This document shows, piece by piece, positions 28,683 through 36,947 of a stretch of DNA of 64,000 bases (position 1 is its first letter; every line of letters starts with the position of its first letter). Under the pieces are notes generated by a model that worked only from the letters and a program-made list of their open reading frames with translations, made no database searches and had not been told where the DNA came from. Origin of the DNA: Mariniflexile fucanivorans (lineage in GTDB: Bacteria; Bacteroidota; Bacteroidia; Flavobacteriales; Flavobacteriaceae). Location of the stretch: positions 1 through 64,000 of the forward strand of contig NZ_SLUP01000003.1 in assembly GCF_004341235.1 (NCBI RefSeq). Direction: 5' to 3'. The position numbers and the translations under genes were made by a program.

Positions 28683-29210
28683 ATGAAAACACAAGTAAAA
28701 ACATTAATTGCATTATTCAGCTTAATAATGCTTTTAACAACAGGAAGCACTCTTTTTGCTCAAAACGATGATTACACTCCAATTATGGAACAATTAACTG
28801 TTCAACAAAAAAACATGCTAAAAACACAACGCCAGTTAATGTTAAAAAACAGAGACCAACTTAAAGCATCGTTAACCCAAGAACAATTGGCCATTTTGCA
28901 AGACAAAACTCAAACCAAAGATCAAATAAGATTGCGTTTGAAAGAAACATTCACAGATGCTCAAAATCAAATGGTTCAAACCCAAGAAGGACAATTACGT
29001 CAAGTTAGAGAACAATTCAGACAATCTTTAACTCAAGAACAAAGACAAATGCTACAAGAACGTATGCAACAATCAAGACAAGCATCGGGTCAAGGAGAAA
29101 TGAGAAACGGAGAAGGTTTTGGAGCTAATGGTGGTAATGGAGAACGCGTTAGAGACAATATTGGAAATGGCAATGGAAACGGAAATGGGAATGGCAATGG
29201 AGGTAGCTAA
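28683..29210 (+). CDS. Exported LTxxQ/Spy-like Gln-rich protein (module 1)
   Basis: 175 aa with a signal peptide (cleavage after LFAQ, about residue 27). The mature part is helical and very rich in Gln, Met and Arg. It carries repeated LTxxQ-like motifs (QLTVQQKNML, SLTQEQLAIL, SLTQEQRQML) of the kind that define CpxP/Spy periplasmic proteins. The C-terminus turns into an Asn-Gly repeat (NGNGNGNGNGNG). A role as an ATP-independent periplasmic chaperone or stress sensor is inferred from the motif. Confidence 0.65.
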   Translation: MKTQVKTLIALFSLIMLLTTGSTLFAQNDDYTPIMEQLTVQQKNMLKTQRQLMLKNRDQLKASLTQEQLAILQDKTQTKDQIRLRLKETFTDAQNQMVQTQEGQLRQVREQFRQSLTQEQRQMLQERMQQSRQASGQGEMRNGEGFGANGGNGERVRDNIGNGNGNGNGNGNGGS

Positions 29211-29222
29211 AAACTCTAAAAA

Positions 29223-30125
29223 ATGAAACCATTTCATTCCATATTTAAAAATCGATTCATAGCACTTTGGTTGCTACTGTTTACAGTAGCAACTTCTGTT
29301 AGTTTACACGCTCAAGAACCCAAAGAAGATGAATTGGATTTGCTTCTTGACGAACTGTTTTTTAATGAAGAACAATTCATTAATGACATTTTAGATTCTT
29401 TCAATTCCTATAATTTTATTTACACAAACGTTTCATTTAATAGCAATACGTTTTTTTCAGGGAGAGATTCTGGTATCAATCAGTATAATTTAGTACCACA
29501 AATATCCTATTATAGTTCTTCTGGTTTTAATTTAAGTATATCTGGCATTTATTACGAAGCCTTTGAGCCTAATTGGGACTTTACCAATGTTTCCATTGGT
29601 TATTACAATACTATTGGCGAAAAAAAACGTTTCAATTATAATATAGGTTACACACATTACTTTTTTTCAAATGGTTGGGATACTTTTACAAACTCTATAG
29701 ACTTAACTTTAGGTGTTAGAAATAAAAAAAGAACTTTAGGCACAAAATTGAATACCTCCTATCTGTTTGGAACAGACCAATCGTTTCAATTAGTATCACG
29801 TAGTTATGCCAATATAACTTTAGCTAGCGAAAAGAATTATAATGTTAAATTAAGACCGCAAATTGGCTTTCTTATAGCACAACAAACTACAGCTTTAGAG
29901 CAGTTAAATACACAAGGTGATGTCACAACAATCGAGTATATTTATAATGATGTTTTCAACTTATTGAATACACAAGTTAATATCCCAATAAATCTCTCAA
30001 CCAAATCATGGGATTTTGAAATAGGATATAACATTAACTTTCCTTCTCGTGTTGAAACCGAACCTGATTTAAAAACGACTGGTTTTCTAAATGTATCCAT
30101 TGGCTATTTAATCGATCTTAATTAG
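29223..30125 (+). CDS. Putative outer-membrane beta-barrel protein (module 1)
   Basis: 300 aa, signal peptide ending near SLHAQ (residue about 31). An acidic stretch (PKEDELDLLLDELFFNEEQF) leads into alternating aromatic beta-strands (FNYNIGYTHYFFSNGWDTF, LNLSISGIYYEAF-like) and an end in LNVSIGYLIDLN, as in small outer-membrane barrels. It follows the LTxxQ gene by 12 nt and is the last gene of the operon. No named family was recognised. Confidence 0.6.
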   Translation: MKPFHSIFKNRFIALWLLLFTVATSVSLHAQEPKEDELDLLLDELFFNEEQFINDILDSFNSYNFIYTNVSFNSNTFFSGRDSGINQYNLVPQISYYSSSGFNLSISGIYYEAFEPNWDFTNVSIGYYNTIGEKKRFNYNIGYTHYFFSNGWDTFTNSIDLTLGVRNKKRTLGTKLNTSYLFGTDQSFQLVSRSYANITLASEKNYNVKLRPQIGFLIAQQTTALEQLNTQGDVTTIEYIYNDVFNLLNTQVNIPINLSTKSWDFEIGYNINFPSRVETEPDLKTTGFLNVSIGYLIDLN

Positions 30126-30222
30126 AAAAAAATCACAAAAATAAAATCGATTTAGGTTTATATTTTTCGTGTGGTCTACATAAGTTTTAAAGCTCAATTC
30201 AAAAATGTTTTTAAAAGTTACA

Positions 30223-30230
30223 TAACTTTG
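30223..30230 (+). promoter_or_regulatory. TAnnTTTG box before the DUF2721 gene
   Basis: TAACTTTG, 16 nt before ATG 30247. Confidence 0.45.
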
Positions 30231-30246
30231 AAGAAAATTAAATTAC

Positions 30247-30642
30247 ATGGAAGAATTAACACTTACCACACCCGCTGTTCTATTTTCAGCCATCTCATTA
30301 ATCATGTTAGCATATACTAATCGGTTTTTAGCATACGCAGTAACTATTAGAGACTTGCATTCAAAATACCTTAAAAAAAAGGATCAGGTATTAATGGCGC
30401 AAATACAGAACATAAAACAACGCTTGTACCTCACGCGGTCTATGCAAATTTTTGGTATTTCCAGTTTGTTATTATGCGTTTTAACCATGTTTTTAATTTA
30501 TATAAAACAACAAACTTTTGCGATTTGGGTGTTTGGAACGGCTCTTATTTTATTAATTATATCGTTAGGATTATTAATTAAGGAAATTCAAATTTCTGTA
30601 AAAGCGCTGGAACATCATATTAGTGATATTGAAAATAATTAG
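30247..30642 (+). CDS. DUF2721 family membrane protein
   Basis: 131 aa. Three hydrophobic segments: about residues 8-30 (PAVLFSAISLIMLAYTNRF), 60-82 and 90-112. The cytoplasmic loop has IRDLHSKYLKK and IQNIKQRLYLTRSMQIFGISSLL, typical of DUF2721. Function is unknown. It sits alone between the two sigma modules with its own promoter box. Confidence 0.8.
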   Translation: MEELTLTTPAVLFSAISLIMLAYTNRFLAYAVTIRDLHSKYLKKKDQVLMAQIQNIKQRLYLTRSMQIFGISSLLLCVLTMFLIYIKQQTFAIWVFGTALILLIISLGLLIKEIQISVKALEHHISDIENN

Positions 30643-30758
30643 GATTATCTTCCTTTAAATACTTCAACAAGAACCTAAATTTAAAAAAAAACATTTAAAC
30701 CAAAAGTTTTTAACTGAATCTGTGTCTAATCCATATAATTGATTTCAACAATAAGTAA

Positions 30759-31340
30759 ATGACAGATGAAGAATTAATTTCGGGTATTATTGATGAAAAT
30801 CAACTATATTTTAAAATTTTTGTTGATAAGTACCAGTCTTTGGTTTTAAATACGTGTTTCCATTTTACACATAACAAAAACGATGCGGAAGATATTACAC
30901 AAGAAGTGTTTATAAAAGCCTATCAAACTATTGAAAAATTCACATTTCAATCCAAAATATCAACTTGGTTATACCGCATTGCCGTAAACAAATCACTCAA
31001 TTTTATAAGAGACAATAAAAAGAGAACTATTTTTAAAAGTCTTGAAAGTTTTTTCAGTAGCAATGTTAAATACAATCCGCCAACAGAAGACACTTTAGCA
31101 GAAGATGCCTATGATGACATTAAAACACAAAGGCTCATCTCATTAAGAAACGCCATTAATTTACTTCCCGAAAACCAAAAAACAGCTTTCATTCTACACA
31201 ATTATGAATCTATTTCATATAAAGAGATAGCGACTATTATGGATGTATCTATCGCTTCGGTGGAAGGCCTCATCCATCGAGCTAAATTGAACATCCAAAA
31301 AAATATTTTAAAAAAAATAAAAAAAAGCAAAAGTTTATAA
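30759..31340 (+). CDS. ECF-type RNA polymerase sigma factor (module 2)
   Basis: 193 aa. Region 2: NDAEDITQEVFIKAYQTIEK then KISTWLYRIAVNKSLNFIRD. Region 4: LPENQKTAFILHNYESISYK then EIATIMDVSIASVEGLIHRAKLNIQK. A lysine-rich tail ends the protein. It heads a tight plus-strand operon of sigma, putative anti-sigma, Spy-like and EF-hand genes. Confidence 0.95.
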   Translation: MTDEELISGIIDENQLYFKIFVDKYQSLVLNTCFHFTHNKNDAEDITQEVFIKAYQTIEKFTFQSKISTWLYRIAVNKSLNFIRDNKKRTIFKSLESFFSSNVKYNPPTEDTLAEDAYDDIKTQRLISLRNAINLLPENQKTAFILHNYESISYKEIATIMDVSIASVEGLIHRAKLNIQKNILKKIKKSKSL

Positions 31341-31374
31341 CCAAACCTGTGTCCTATATATAAAAGCATGAACC

Positions 31375-31812
31375 ATGAAAACTAAATTATCACATAATAC
31401 CATACTCAAATTTTATAACAAACAACTTTCACACGAAGAAATGAAACATGTTGGTAATTGTATTGATAATTCACGTGAACTTAAAAATATTTTAAATGAA
31501 TTGGAAGCTACTTACCATTTAACCAATGAAAAGGAAAGATTAGAAAACAATCCGTATTTGTTTATGGAAATCAGCAATAAACTCAATAAAAACAAAAATC
31601 AAGACACGAGTTATAGCACATACTTACAAAGGGTTTTTCGACCAATTATGGCTTTATCATTAGTATTACTAACCCTATATACAGGTTATTCTATTGGAAA
31701 TTTAGCTAGTGAAAACAGCCAGCAATTTACAACGCAAACATACAATTCGGAATTTTACTTTAATGATTTGCAACTAGAAAAAATGGAAACCGTATTGTTA
31801 ATAAAAGAATAA
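31375..31812 (+). CDS. Putative membrane-anchored anti-sigma factor (module 2)
   Basis: 145 aa. A cytoplasmic N-terminus (SHNTILKFYNKQLSHEEMKHVGNCI, resembling the zinc-less anti-sigma N-terminal fold) is followed by one transmembrane span (about 93-112, PIMALSLVLLTLYTGYSIG). The C-terminus faces the periplasm. Three nucleotides separate it from the next gene. The role is inferred from position and topology. Confidence 0.6.
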   Translation: MKTKLSHNTILKFYNKQLSHEEMKHVGNCIDNSRELKNILNELEATYHLTNEKERLENNPYLFMEISNKLNKNKNQDTSYSTYLQRVFRPIMALSLVLLTLYTGYSIGNLASENSQQFTTQTYNSEFYFNDLQLEKMETVLLIKE

Positions 31813-31814
31813 AA

Positions 31815-32327
31815 ATGCAAAAAAATATTAAAATATTATTAGGAATCATAGGGCTTTTGGTACTACTGAACCTAACTATTGTGGGAACGATTTTATATAG
31901 AAAAAATGAAGTAACTAGATATAAATCCCAAGAAAATAGCCAAAAGGTGTTGCCAACCAAGCGCCTAGGTCGTTTTTTTAAGGAAGAATTAAATCTATCA
32001 AACAAACAACAAAGAGCGTTTCAAGCTATAAGACAAAAATACCATCAAAACTCAGATATGCTTTTAGAAAAAATGGATGAAAATAGAAACGATATATTAA
32101 CAGAGTTGGGAAAAGAAACTTCGGATACCATGAATCTAAAAAAGCTATCAAAAGATTTAGGTTTTCTGCACACAGAATTAAAAAATTTAACCATGAACTA
32201 CTACCTCGATATGAAAGGTATTTGTAATGAAAAACAAAAAGAGAAATTGTTCCAAATTTTTAAAAGTATGGTGAATGTAAACGGCGATATTTCAATGCCG
32301 GAAGAAAAAAATTACAAAAACAATTAG
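31815..32327 (+). CDS. Membrane-anchored Spy/CpxP-like periplasmic sensor protein (module 2)
   Basis: 170 aa. N-terminal anchor (about residues 5-25) followed by a helical periplasmic domain: FKEELNLSNKQQRAFQAIRQ, then KYHQNSDMLLEKMDENRNDI and YYLDMKGICNEKQKEKLFQIF. This is the layout of the heavy-metal-sensor/CpxP-like proteins encoded next to ECF sigma factors in Bacteroidota. Expected to bind metal or misfolded protein; the ligand is not visible. Confidence 0.7.
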   Translation: MQKNIKILLGIIGLLVLLNLTIVGTILYRKNEVTRYKSQENSQKVLPTKRLGRFFKEELNLSNKQQRAFQAIRQKYHQNSDMLLEKMDENRNDILTELGKETSDTMNLKKLSKDLGFLHTELKNLTMNYYLDMKGICNEKQKEKLFQIFKSMVNVNGDISMPEEKNYKNN

Positions 32328-32354
32328 TAAAAAAATCATTTAAAAAATAATAAA

Positions 32355-32948
32355 ATGAAAACAACAAAAATTAGTACACTTGCAACCTTAGCAATAGTAT
32401 TGCTATTTAACATCAATACCTATTCACAAAATACAGGTATGGGTAAAGGGATGCAAAACAGACCAACTTTCGAGACTTTTGACCAAAACAAAGATGGGTT
32501 TATAACAGCCTCGGAATTTACAGAAGCCAGAGCGCAAAATCAAACTGAGAATGCAAAAAAAGGTGGTATGATGAAAAACATTGCGAACGCACCATCATTT
32601 GAAAGTATTGATTTGAACAAGGATGGTAAAATATCAAAAGAAGAGTTTACAAAACACCAAGCAAGCAATGCCAATAGCAAAGGCAATAAACAAGGCACAA
32701 AAAATGGTAAGAACATGCAAAACAGTCCTGCTTTTGAAACTTTTGACATAGACAGTGACGGAAAAATTACAGCAGCAGAGTTTGAAAAAATAAGAGCCGA
32801 AAGACAAGCTCAAAATGCTGAAAAAGGTGGAAGAATGCAAAACATCGATAACGCGCCATCATTTGAAAGTATTGATCTAAACAAGGATGGTGTGATTTTG
32901 CCCGCTGAATTTGCTAAAAATCAAGCAAAAAGACTTAAAAACAAATAA
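32355..32948 (+). CDS. Exported protein with four EF-hand loops
   Basis: 197 aa, signal peptide ending near TYSQ (residue 25). Four EF-hand loops: DQNKDGFITASE, DLNKDGKISKEE, DIDSDGKITAAE and DLNKDGVILPAE, all with the Dx(D/N)xDG calcium pattern. The protein is an internal tandem duplication: the half from MQNRPTFETFD to about residue 114 is repeated from MQNSPAFETFD onward, each half with two EF-hands. Probable periplasmic calcium-binding protein. It follows the Spy-like gene by 27 nt. Confidence 0.85.
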   Translation: MKTTKISTLATLAIVLLFNINTYSQNTGMGKGMQNRPTFETFDQNKDGFITASEFTEARAQNQTENAKKGGMMKNIANAPSFESIDLNKDGKISKEEFTKHQASNANSKGNKQGTKNGKNMQNSPAFETFDIDSDGKITAAEFEKIRAERQAQNAEKGGRMQNIDNAPSFESIDLNKDGVILPAEFAKNQAKRLKNK

Positions 32949-33014
32949 TTACAAATGTCAGGTGTTTTTTAATAGCACCTGATATTTAACTTTTACAACA
33001 ACAAGAACAACAAC

Positions 33015-33806
33015 ATGGTAGATTTATTAAAATTATTAACCGTCGCTATTACATTAAATGTTTTCCTTATTTCGTGCAACAACAAACAAACAAAAACTGA
33101 AGACGTTACAGCAATAACACAATCCGACCTTATAAAAACGGAAGGCTATAAACTTATGGAAAGTAAATGCTATATCTGTCATTTTGAAACTCCCGACCCT
33201 GCTAAAATGAACCAAATGATTGCGCCTCCCATGTTACGTATTAAGGAACATTATTTACCAAATTATCAAAACAAAGAAGATTTTATAGCAGCAATAATGA
33301 ATATTGTAAATAATCCTTCCGAAGAAAAAACCTTGATGCCAGGAGCCGTTAAAAAATTTAATTTAATGCCCAAATTAAATTATAATCAAGACGAATTGAA
33401 ATTAATTGCTGAAACTATTTATGAATATGAATTTGGTTCTGCCCCAAAAATGGCAATGCTTATGATGGGAGACTTACGGTTAGATGATAATGGAAACCCT
33501 TGGAAATTAAAACCTGAAACTATTGAAAAAGCCGATAGTATTTTAAACAGATTATACAGTTTTAAATCAAATAACATCAAAGATTACAATCAATTAGGGA
33601 AAGATGTATTTGAACAAGCTAAATTTATTATGCTCGATAAATCTTATACAGGTGATAAATTTGATCAAATACATAATTTCTTCTATAGCGTAGAAGACGA
33701 TATGCATGCATTAATTGAAGAAAAATCGATTGAAAATGCTAAAACAACGGTTGAAGACATGAAAACAAAATTCAATAATTTTTATAATTTCTTTTCAGCA
33801 GAATAA
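33015..33806 (+). CDS. Lipoprotein with a c-type heme motif
   Basis: 263 aa. Lipoprotein signal with lipobox cysteine at C21 (VFLISC). One CxxCH heme-attachment motif, CYICH at 52-56, followed by methionine-rich candidates for the second heme ligand (PAKMNQMIAPPM, KTLMPGAVKKFNLMP). After about residue 150 the chain becomes a helical region (ADSILNRLYSFKSNN ... VEDDMHALIEEKSIENAKTT) of unknown function. Monoheme cytochrome domains of this kind carry electrons in the periplasm. It lies 66 nt after the EF-hand gene and probably belongs to the same operon. Confidence 0.8.
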   Translation: MVDLLKLLTVAITLNVFLISCNNKQTKTEDVTAITQSDLIKTEGYKLMESKCYICHFETPDPAKMNQMIAPPMLRIKEHYLPNYQNKEDFIAAIMNIVNNPSEEKTLMPGAVKKFNLMPKLNYNQDELKLIAETIYEYEFGSAPKMAMLMMGDLRLDDNGNPWKLKPETIEKADSILNRLYSFKSNNIKDYNQLGKDVFEQAKFIMLDKSYTGDKFDQIHNFFYSVEDDMHALIEEKSIENAKTTVEDMKTKFNNFYNFFSAE

Positions 33807-33929
33807 ACCAATAGACAACGATCGTTTAAAATATTCTCGACCCTAAAACAATATAATTTTTAAAAAACAATGGTATTTACGGCATTTTTTATTTAGGAAG
33901 TACATAACCTGAAAAAAAAATACTAAATT

Positions 33930-34005
33930 ATGCTCGTTAGGAAAAACGAGCCGACTTTATTGGCTACCATCAAAATTTTCGTAACTAAAACCATTAATAA
34001 AAACG
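33930..34005 (+). promoter_or_regulatory. Possible structured RNA leader before the amidohydrolase gene
   Basis: GCTCGT (33932-33937) and ACGAGC (33946-33951) form a hairpin. It is followed by CCGACTTTATTGGCTACCATC and GTAACTAAAACC, whose arrangement weakly resembles the SAM-II riboswitch pattern of Bacteroidota (GATTTG ... GCTAAA). The match is imperfect and the downstream gene is not a methionine gene, so I only flag it. Confidence 0.2.
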
Positions 34006-34017
34006 CCAAAAAACAAT

Positions 34018-34827
34018 ATGATTATAGACGTTCACACCCATATAAATAATTACCACGAAGACCGAGTTGTATCTTTAGAAGATTGCCTTAACAAGCTTAC
34101 TGAAACCATGCAGGAAAACCAGGTTGATTATTCTTTGGTACTTTCATCATACAAAGTAAATGAGCATAGGCCGAGTACTAAAAAAGTGGTAGAGGCTATT
34201 AGTGGACGCAACAATCTTGGGGTGGTTGCAGGAATTAGTTACCTTAATTACAACCACCGCGATTTAAAAGAAATTAGTGAGTACTTGGAATCGGGTCTTA
34301 TAAAAGGTTTAAAATTCTATCCTGGTTATGAACCGTTTTATCCTAATGATATCAGATTGAAAGTCGTGTATGATATGGCTATTGAATTTGATGTTCCGGT
34401 TATGTTTCATTCCGGAGATACTTACGCCCCAACCGGGAAAATAAAATATTCGCACCCCATACATATTGATGATTTAGCGGTTGATTATCCCGATTTAAAA
34501 ATTGTGATTTGCCATGTAGGGAACCCATGGATTAAAGATTGTATGGAAGTGGTTTATAAAAACGAAAACGTACATGCCGATATTTCCGGTTTGGTTTTAG
34601 GCGATTTCTCCGATAAGTTTGAGCGCTATATGAAAACCGAAATTGAACAAATGATTACCTATGCTGGCGACCCAAAATATTTACTTTATGGAACCGATTG
34701 GCCTATTAGTAATATGAAATCCTATTTGAAATTCATGAACCAATTAGAACTTCCTCAAGAAAAAAAAGAATTAATTCTTTGGAAAAACGCCGCCGAATTA
34801 TTCAAAATTGATGTAAGTAAATTGTAA
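34018..34827 (+). CDS. Amidohydrolase family protein
   Basis: 269 aa TIM-barrel metal-dependent hydrolase of the amidohydrolase_2 type. Metal-binding motifs: HTH at residues 6-8, MFHSGDTYAPTG near 138-149, IVICHVGNPW near 162-171 and the C-terminal LLYGTDWPIS aspartate near 222-231. Members decarboxylate or hydrolyse small organic acids; the substrate is unknown here. The stop codon overlaps the start of the next gene by one base (TAATG), indicating translational coupling. Confidence 0.88.
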   Translation: MIIDVHTHINNYHEDRVVSLEDCLNKLTETMQENQVDYSLVLSSYKVNEHRPSTKKVVEAISGRNNLGVVAGISYLNYNHRDLKEISEYLESGLIKGLKFYPGYEPFYPNDIRLKVVYDMAIEFDVPVMFHSGDTYAPTGKIKYSHPIHIDDLAVDYPDLKIVICHVGNPWIKDCMEVVYKNENVHADISGLVLGDFSDKFERYMKTEIEQMITYAGDPKYLLYGTDWPISNMKSYLKFMNQLELPQEKKELILWKNAAELFKIDVSKL

Positions 34828-35309
34828 TGGAGATATTCAAATTTAATACTAAAAGCGATATTACAAATTGGAAAACCATTAATGATGTGGTTATGGGCGG
34901 CAATTCAAATAGCTTATTTACCTTGAACGATGCGGGTTATGGTGTTTTTAGTGGCAAAGTTTCATTAGAAAATGATGGTGGATTTTCGATGGTTCAATAT
35001 CATTTTGATGCTAAAAACGTATCTACTTTTTCCAAAGTATATATCAAAGTAAAAGGCGATGGTAAAAATTATCAGTTTAGAATAAAAAGTAAAGCAGCCG
35101 ATAAACACTCCTATATAGCCTCTTTCAACACCACTTTAAATTGGAGTATTATTGAAATTCCTTTCAACAGTATGTATCCTGCTTTTAGAGGTAAAACCTT
35201 AGACTTGCCAAACTACCCTGCTGAGCAGATGGAACAAATTGCTTTTTTAATTGGCAATAAAAAAGAAGAAACTTTTAAATTAGAAATTGACAGCATTATA
35301 CTGGAATAA
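34827..35309 (+). CDS. CIA30 family protein
   Basis: 160 aa. The CIA30 (complex I intermediate-associated protein 30) beta-sandwich is recognised by TINDVVMGGNSNSLF (about 18-32), GVFSGKVSLENDGGFSMVQ, KGDGKNYQFRIKS and a C-terminal LIGNKKEETFKLEIDSI. In mitochondria the namesake assists complex I assembly; bacterial members are of unknown function. It is translationally coupled to the amidohydrolase. Confidence 0.85.
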   Translation: MEIFKFNTKSDITNWKTINDVVMGGNSNSLFTLNDAGYGVFSGKVSLENDGGFSMVQYHFDAKNVSTFSKVYIKVKGDGKNYQFRIKSKAADKHSYIASFNTTLNWSIIEIPFNSMYPAFRGKTLDLPNYPAEQMEQIAFLIGNKKEETFKLEIDSIILE

Positions 35310-35430
35310 AGTTACATAACACCTATCGAACTAATTTAATAGTAATAGAAATTCACAGCAAGACTTGCAACGAACAACGCTCCCCTTGTAGTAACCCTAA
35401 AACCAATTAAACTTTATGGTTTTTAACTAT

Positions 35431-35841
35431 TCAATTAAACTCTGGCTCTAACCGCATATCTTTTAAGGAAATAAGTTTTCCGTTTTCGTTTATGGCTGCA
35501 AATGTAAATACAGATTCAACAGCTTTTAATCTATCGTAGCTGTGCATGTTTTCAACCCAAATTTCTACTTGAATATCGAGTTTAAACTTGTCCATATTAA
35601 CTACTTTTCCTGTAATTTCGGCAATGGTTCCTGGCTTTATAGCATGTTTAAATTTTATTTTATCCGTAGAAATGGTAACCATTTTTAGTCGTGAAAAGCG
35701 TACGGCGGTTATATATGCTACTTCGTCCATCCATTTCATAGCAACACCTCCAAACAGGGTTTCATGGTCGTTTAAAGTATTAGGAAACACCACTTTAAAC
35801 TGCTTTGTTTCCGATTTTTCTATTCGTTCTTCTAAATGCAT
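35431..35841 (-). CDS. Acyl-CoA thioesterase (hotdog fold)
   Basis: 136 aa. Matches the YciA/BFIT-type acyl-CoA thioesterases: FPNTLNDHETLFGGVAMKWMDEVAYITAVRFSR (split: NDHETLFGGVAMKWMDEVA), with the catalytic-region Asp in MDEVA, then IKPGTIAEITGKV and VESVFTFAAIN. Hydrolyses acyl-CoA to free acid and CoA in the cytoplasm. It is divergent from the MBL gene and shares with it a regulatory region containing two TGAAC-N4-GTTCA palindromes. Confidence 0.88.
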   Translation of the reverse strand: MHLEERIEKSETKQFKVVFPNTLNDHETLFGGVAMKWMDEVAYITAVRFSRLKMVTISTDKIKFKHAIKPGTIAEITGKVVNMDKFKLDIQVEIWVENMHSYDRLKAVESVFTFAAINENGKLISLKDMRLEPEFN

Positions 35842-35886
35842 CTATATATACTTTATAATTGTTTGTTTGAAATTTTCTATCCATAA

Positions 35887-35961
35887 TGAACATGCGTTCA
35901 AAATTATTTTACAAATATATGTTTAATTATTTTATTTATGAACCTAGGTTCATTATATTTG
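35887..35961. promoter_or_regulatory. Divergent promoters with two matching operators
   Basis: Plus-strand -7 box TATATTTG at 35954-35961 and minus-strand -7 box TATATTTG at 35919-35912. The perfect 16-bp palindrome ATGAACCTAGGTTCAT (35938-35953) directly abuts the plus -7 box, and a second site TGAAC-ATGC-GTTCA (35887-35900) lies at the predicted minus-strand transcription start. The two share half-sites TGAAC/GTTCA, with centres 52 bp apart. Likely operators of one dimeric repressor such as a TetR- or MarR-type protein not encoded nearby. Confidence 0.7.
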
Positions 35962-36061
35962 AAGCAAATAATCTTGCCCTTAATCTATTGAAAATGGCCT
36001 AGTACTGGTTGCTACAGTTTTTTTAAGATTAAAGTATTTGATGTTTTAAATAGAGATTGAA

Positions 36062-36901
36062 ATGAAAGTGATTACACTTATAGAAAATACATCGGTAAAC
36101 GAACATTTAAATTCGGAACACGGAATATCACTGTATATTGAAACGGGCAACCATAAAATACTCTTTGATACTGGAAAAACCGATTTGTTTATTAAGAATG
36201 CCAAAAAATTAGGTGTCGATTTAGACAAAGTAGATACGGTTATTATTTCGCATGGGCATTACGATCATATTGGTGGTTTAATACATTTTTTAAATATGAA
36301 CCAACAAGCGACTGTGTATTTGAAAAAGGACATATTCAATTTTCAATATTTATCCATACGCAATAAGGAAAAAAAACAAATTGGGTACCCAACTGAATTA
36401 CTAAAGTATGAACATCGATTCAAATTCCTTGAAAACACACCTTTAAGTTTTGATGGCATGCACATTATTCCGCAAATTGATAGTGTTTATCCACTACCAA
36501 AAGGCAATGGTATTCTTTACAAAGAAAATGACGATACACTAATAAAAGACGATTTTAAACACGAATTAGTTTTTGCAATACATACCAAAAGTGGCCTCCA
36601 TATTTTTTGCGGATGCGCCCACAATGGTGTTTTAAACATGGTATTGGCCGTGAAAAACTTATTGCCCAACCAACGTATAAAAACCGTTATTGGCGGGTTT
36701 CATTTAATTGATTCGAATGAATTTATTAAAACCGAAACCGATGAAGAACTGATAAGTTTAGGTACTGAATTAAAAAAATTAACAAACGGCGCAATCTACT
36801 ATACAGGACATTGTACGGGAAGTAATGCTTTAAATAAACTTACATCACTATTGAAAAACGATTTAAAAACACTTACAACAGGTAAAGAGATTATACTTTG
36901 A
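36062..36901 (+). CDS. MBL-fold metallo-hydrolase
   Basis: 279 aa. The metallo-beta-lactamase signature HGHYDH is at 64-69; further metal ligands are expected at the histidine of IFCGCAHNGVLN and the GGFHLI histidine, and YYTGHCTG near the end. It belongs to the group of MBL proteins often encoded beside NifX-like genes in anaerobes and Bacteroidota (related to 7,8-dihydropterin-6-methyl-4-(beta-D-ribofuranosyl)-aminobenzene-5-phosphate synthase). The true substrate is unknown. The NifX-like gene follows by 46 nt. Confidence 0.88.
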   Translation: MKVITLIENTSVNEHLNSEHGISLYIETGNHKILFDTGKTDLFIKNAKKLGVDLDKVDTVIISHGHYDHIGGLIHFLNMNQQATVYLKKDIFNFQYLSIRNKEKKQIGYPTELLKYEHRFKFLENTPLSFDGMHIIPQIDSVYPLPKGNGILYKENDDTLIKDDFKHELVFAIHTKSGLHIFCGCAHNGVLNMVLAVKNLLPNQRIKTVIGGFHLIDSNEFIKTETDEELISLGTELKKLTNGAIYYTGHCTGSNALNKLTSLLKNDLKTLTTGKEIIL

Positions 36902-36947
36902 AAAGATTAAAATAAAAAACATATAATAAATTAAAAAAAATAAAATT

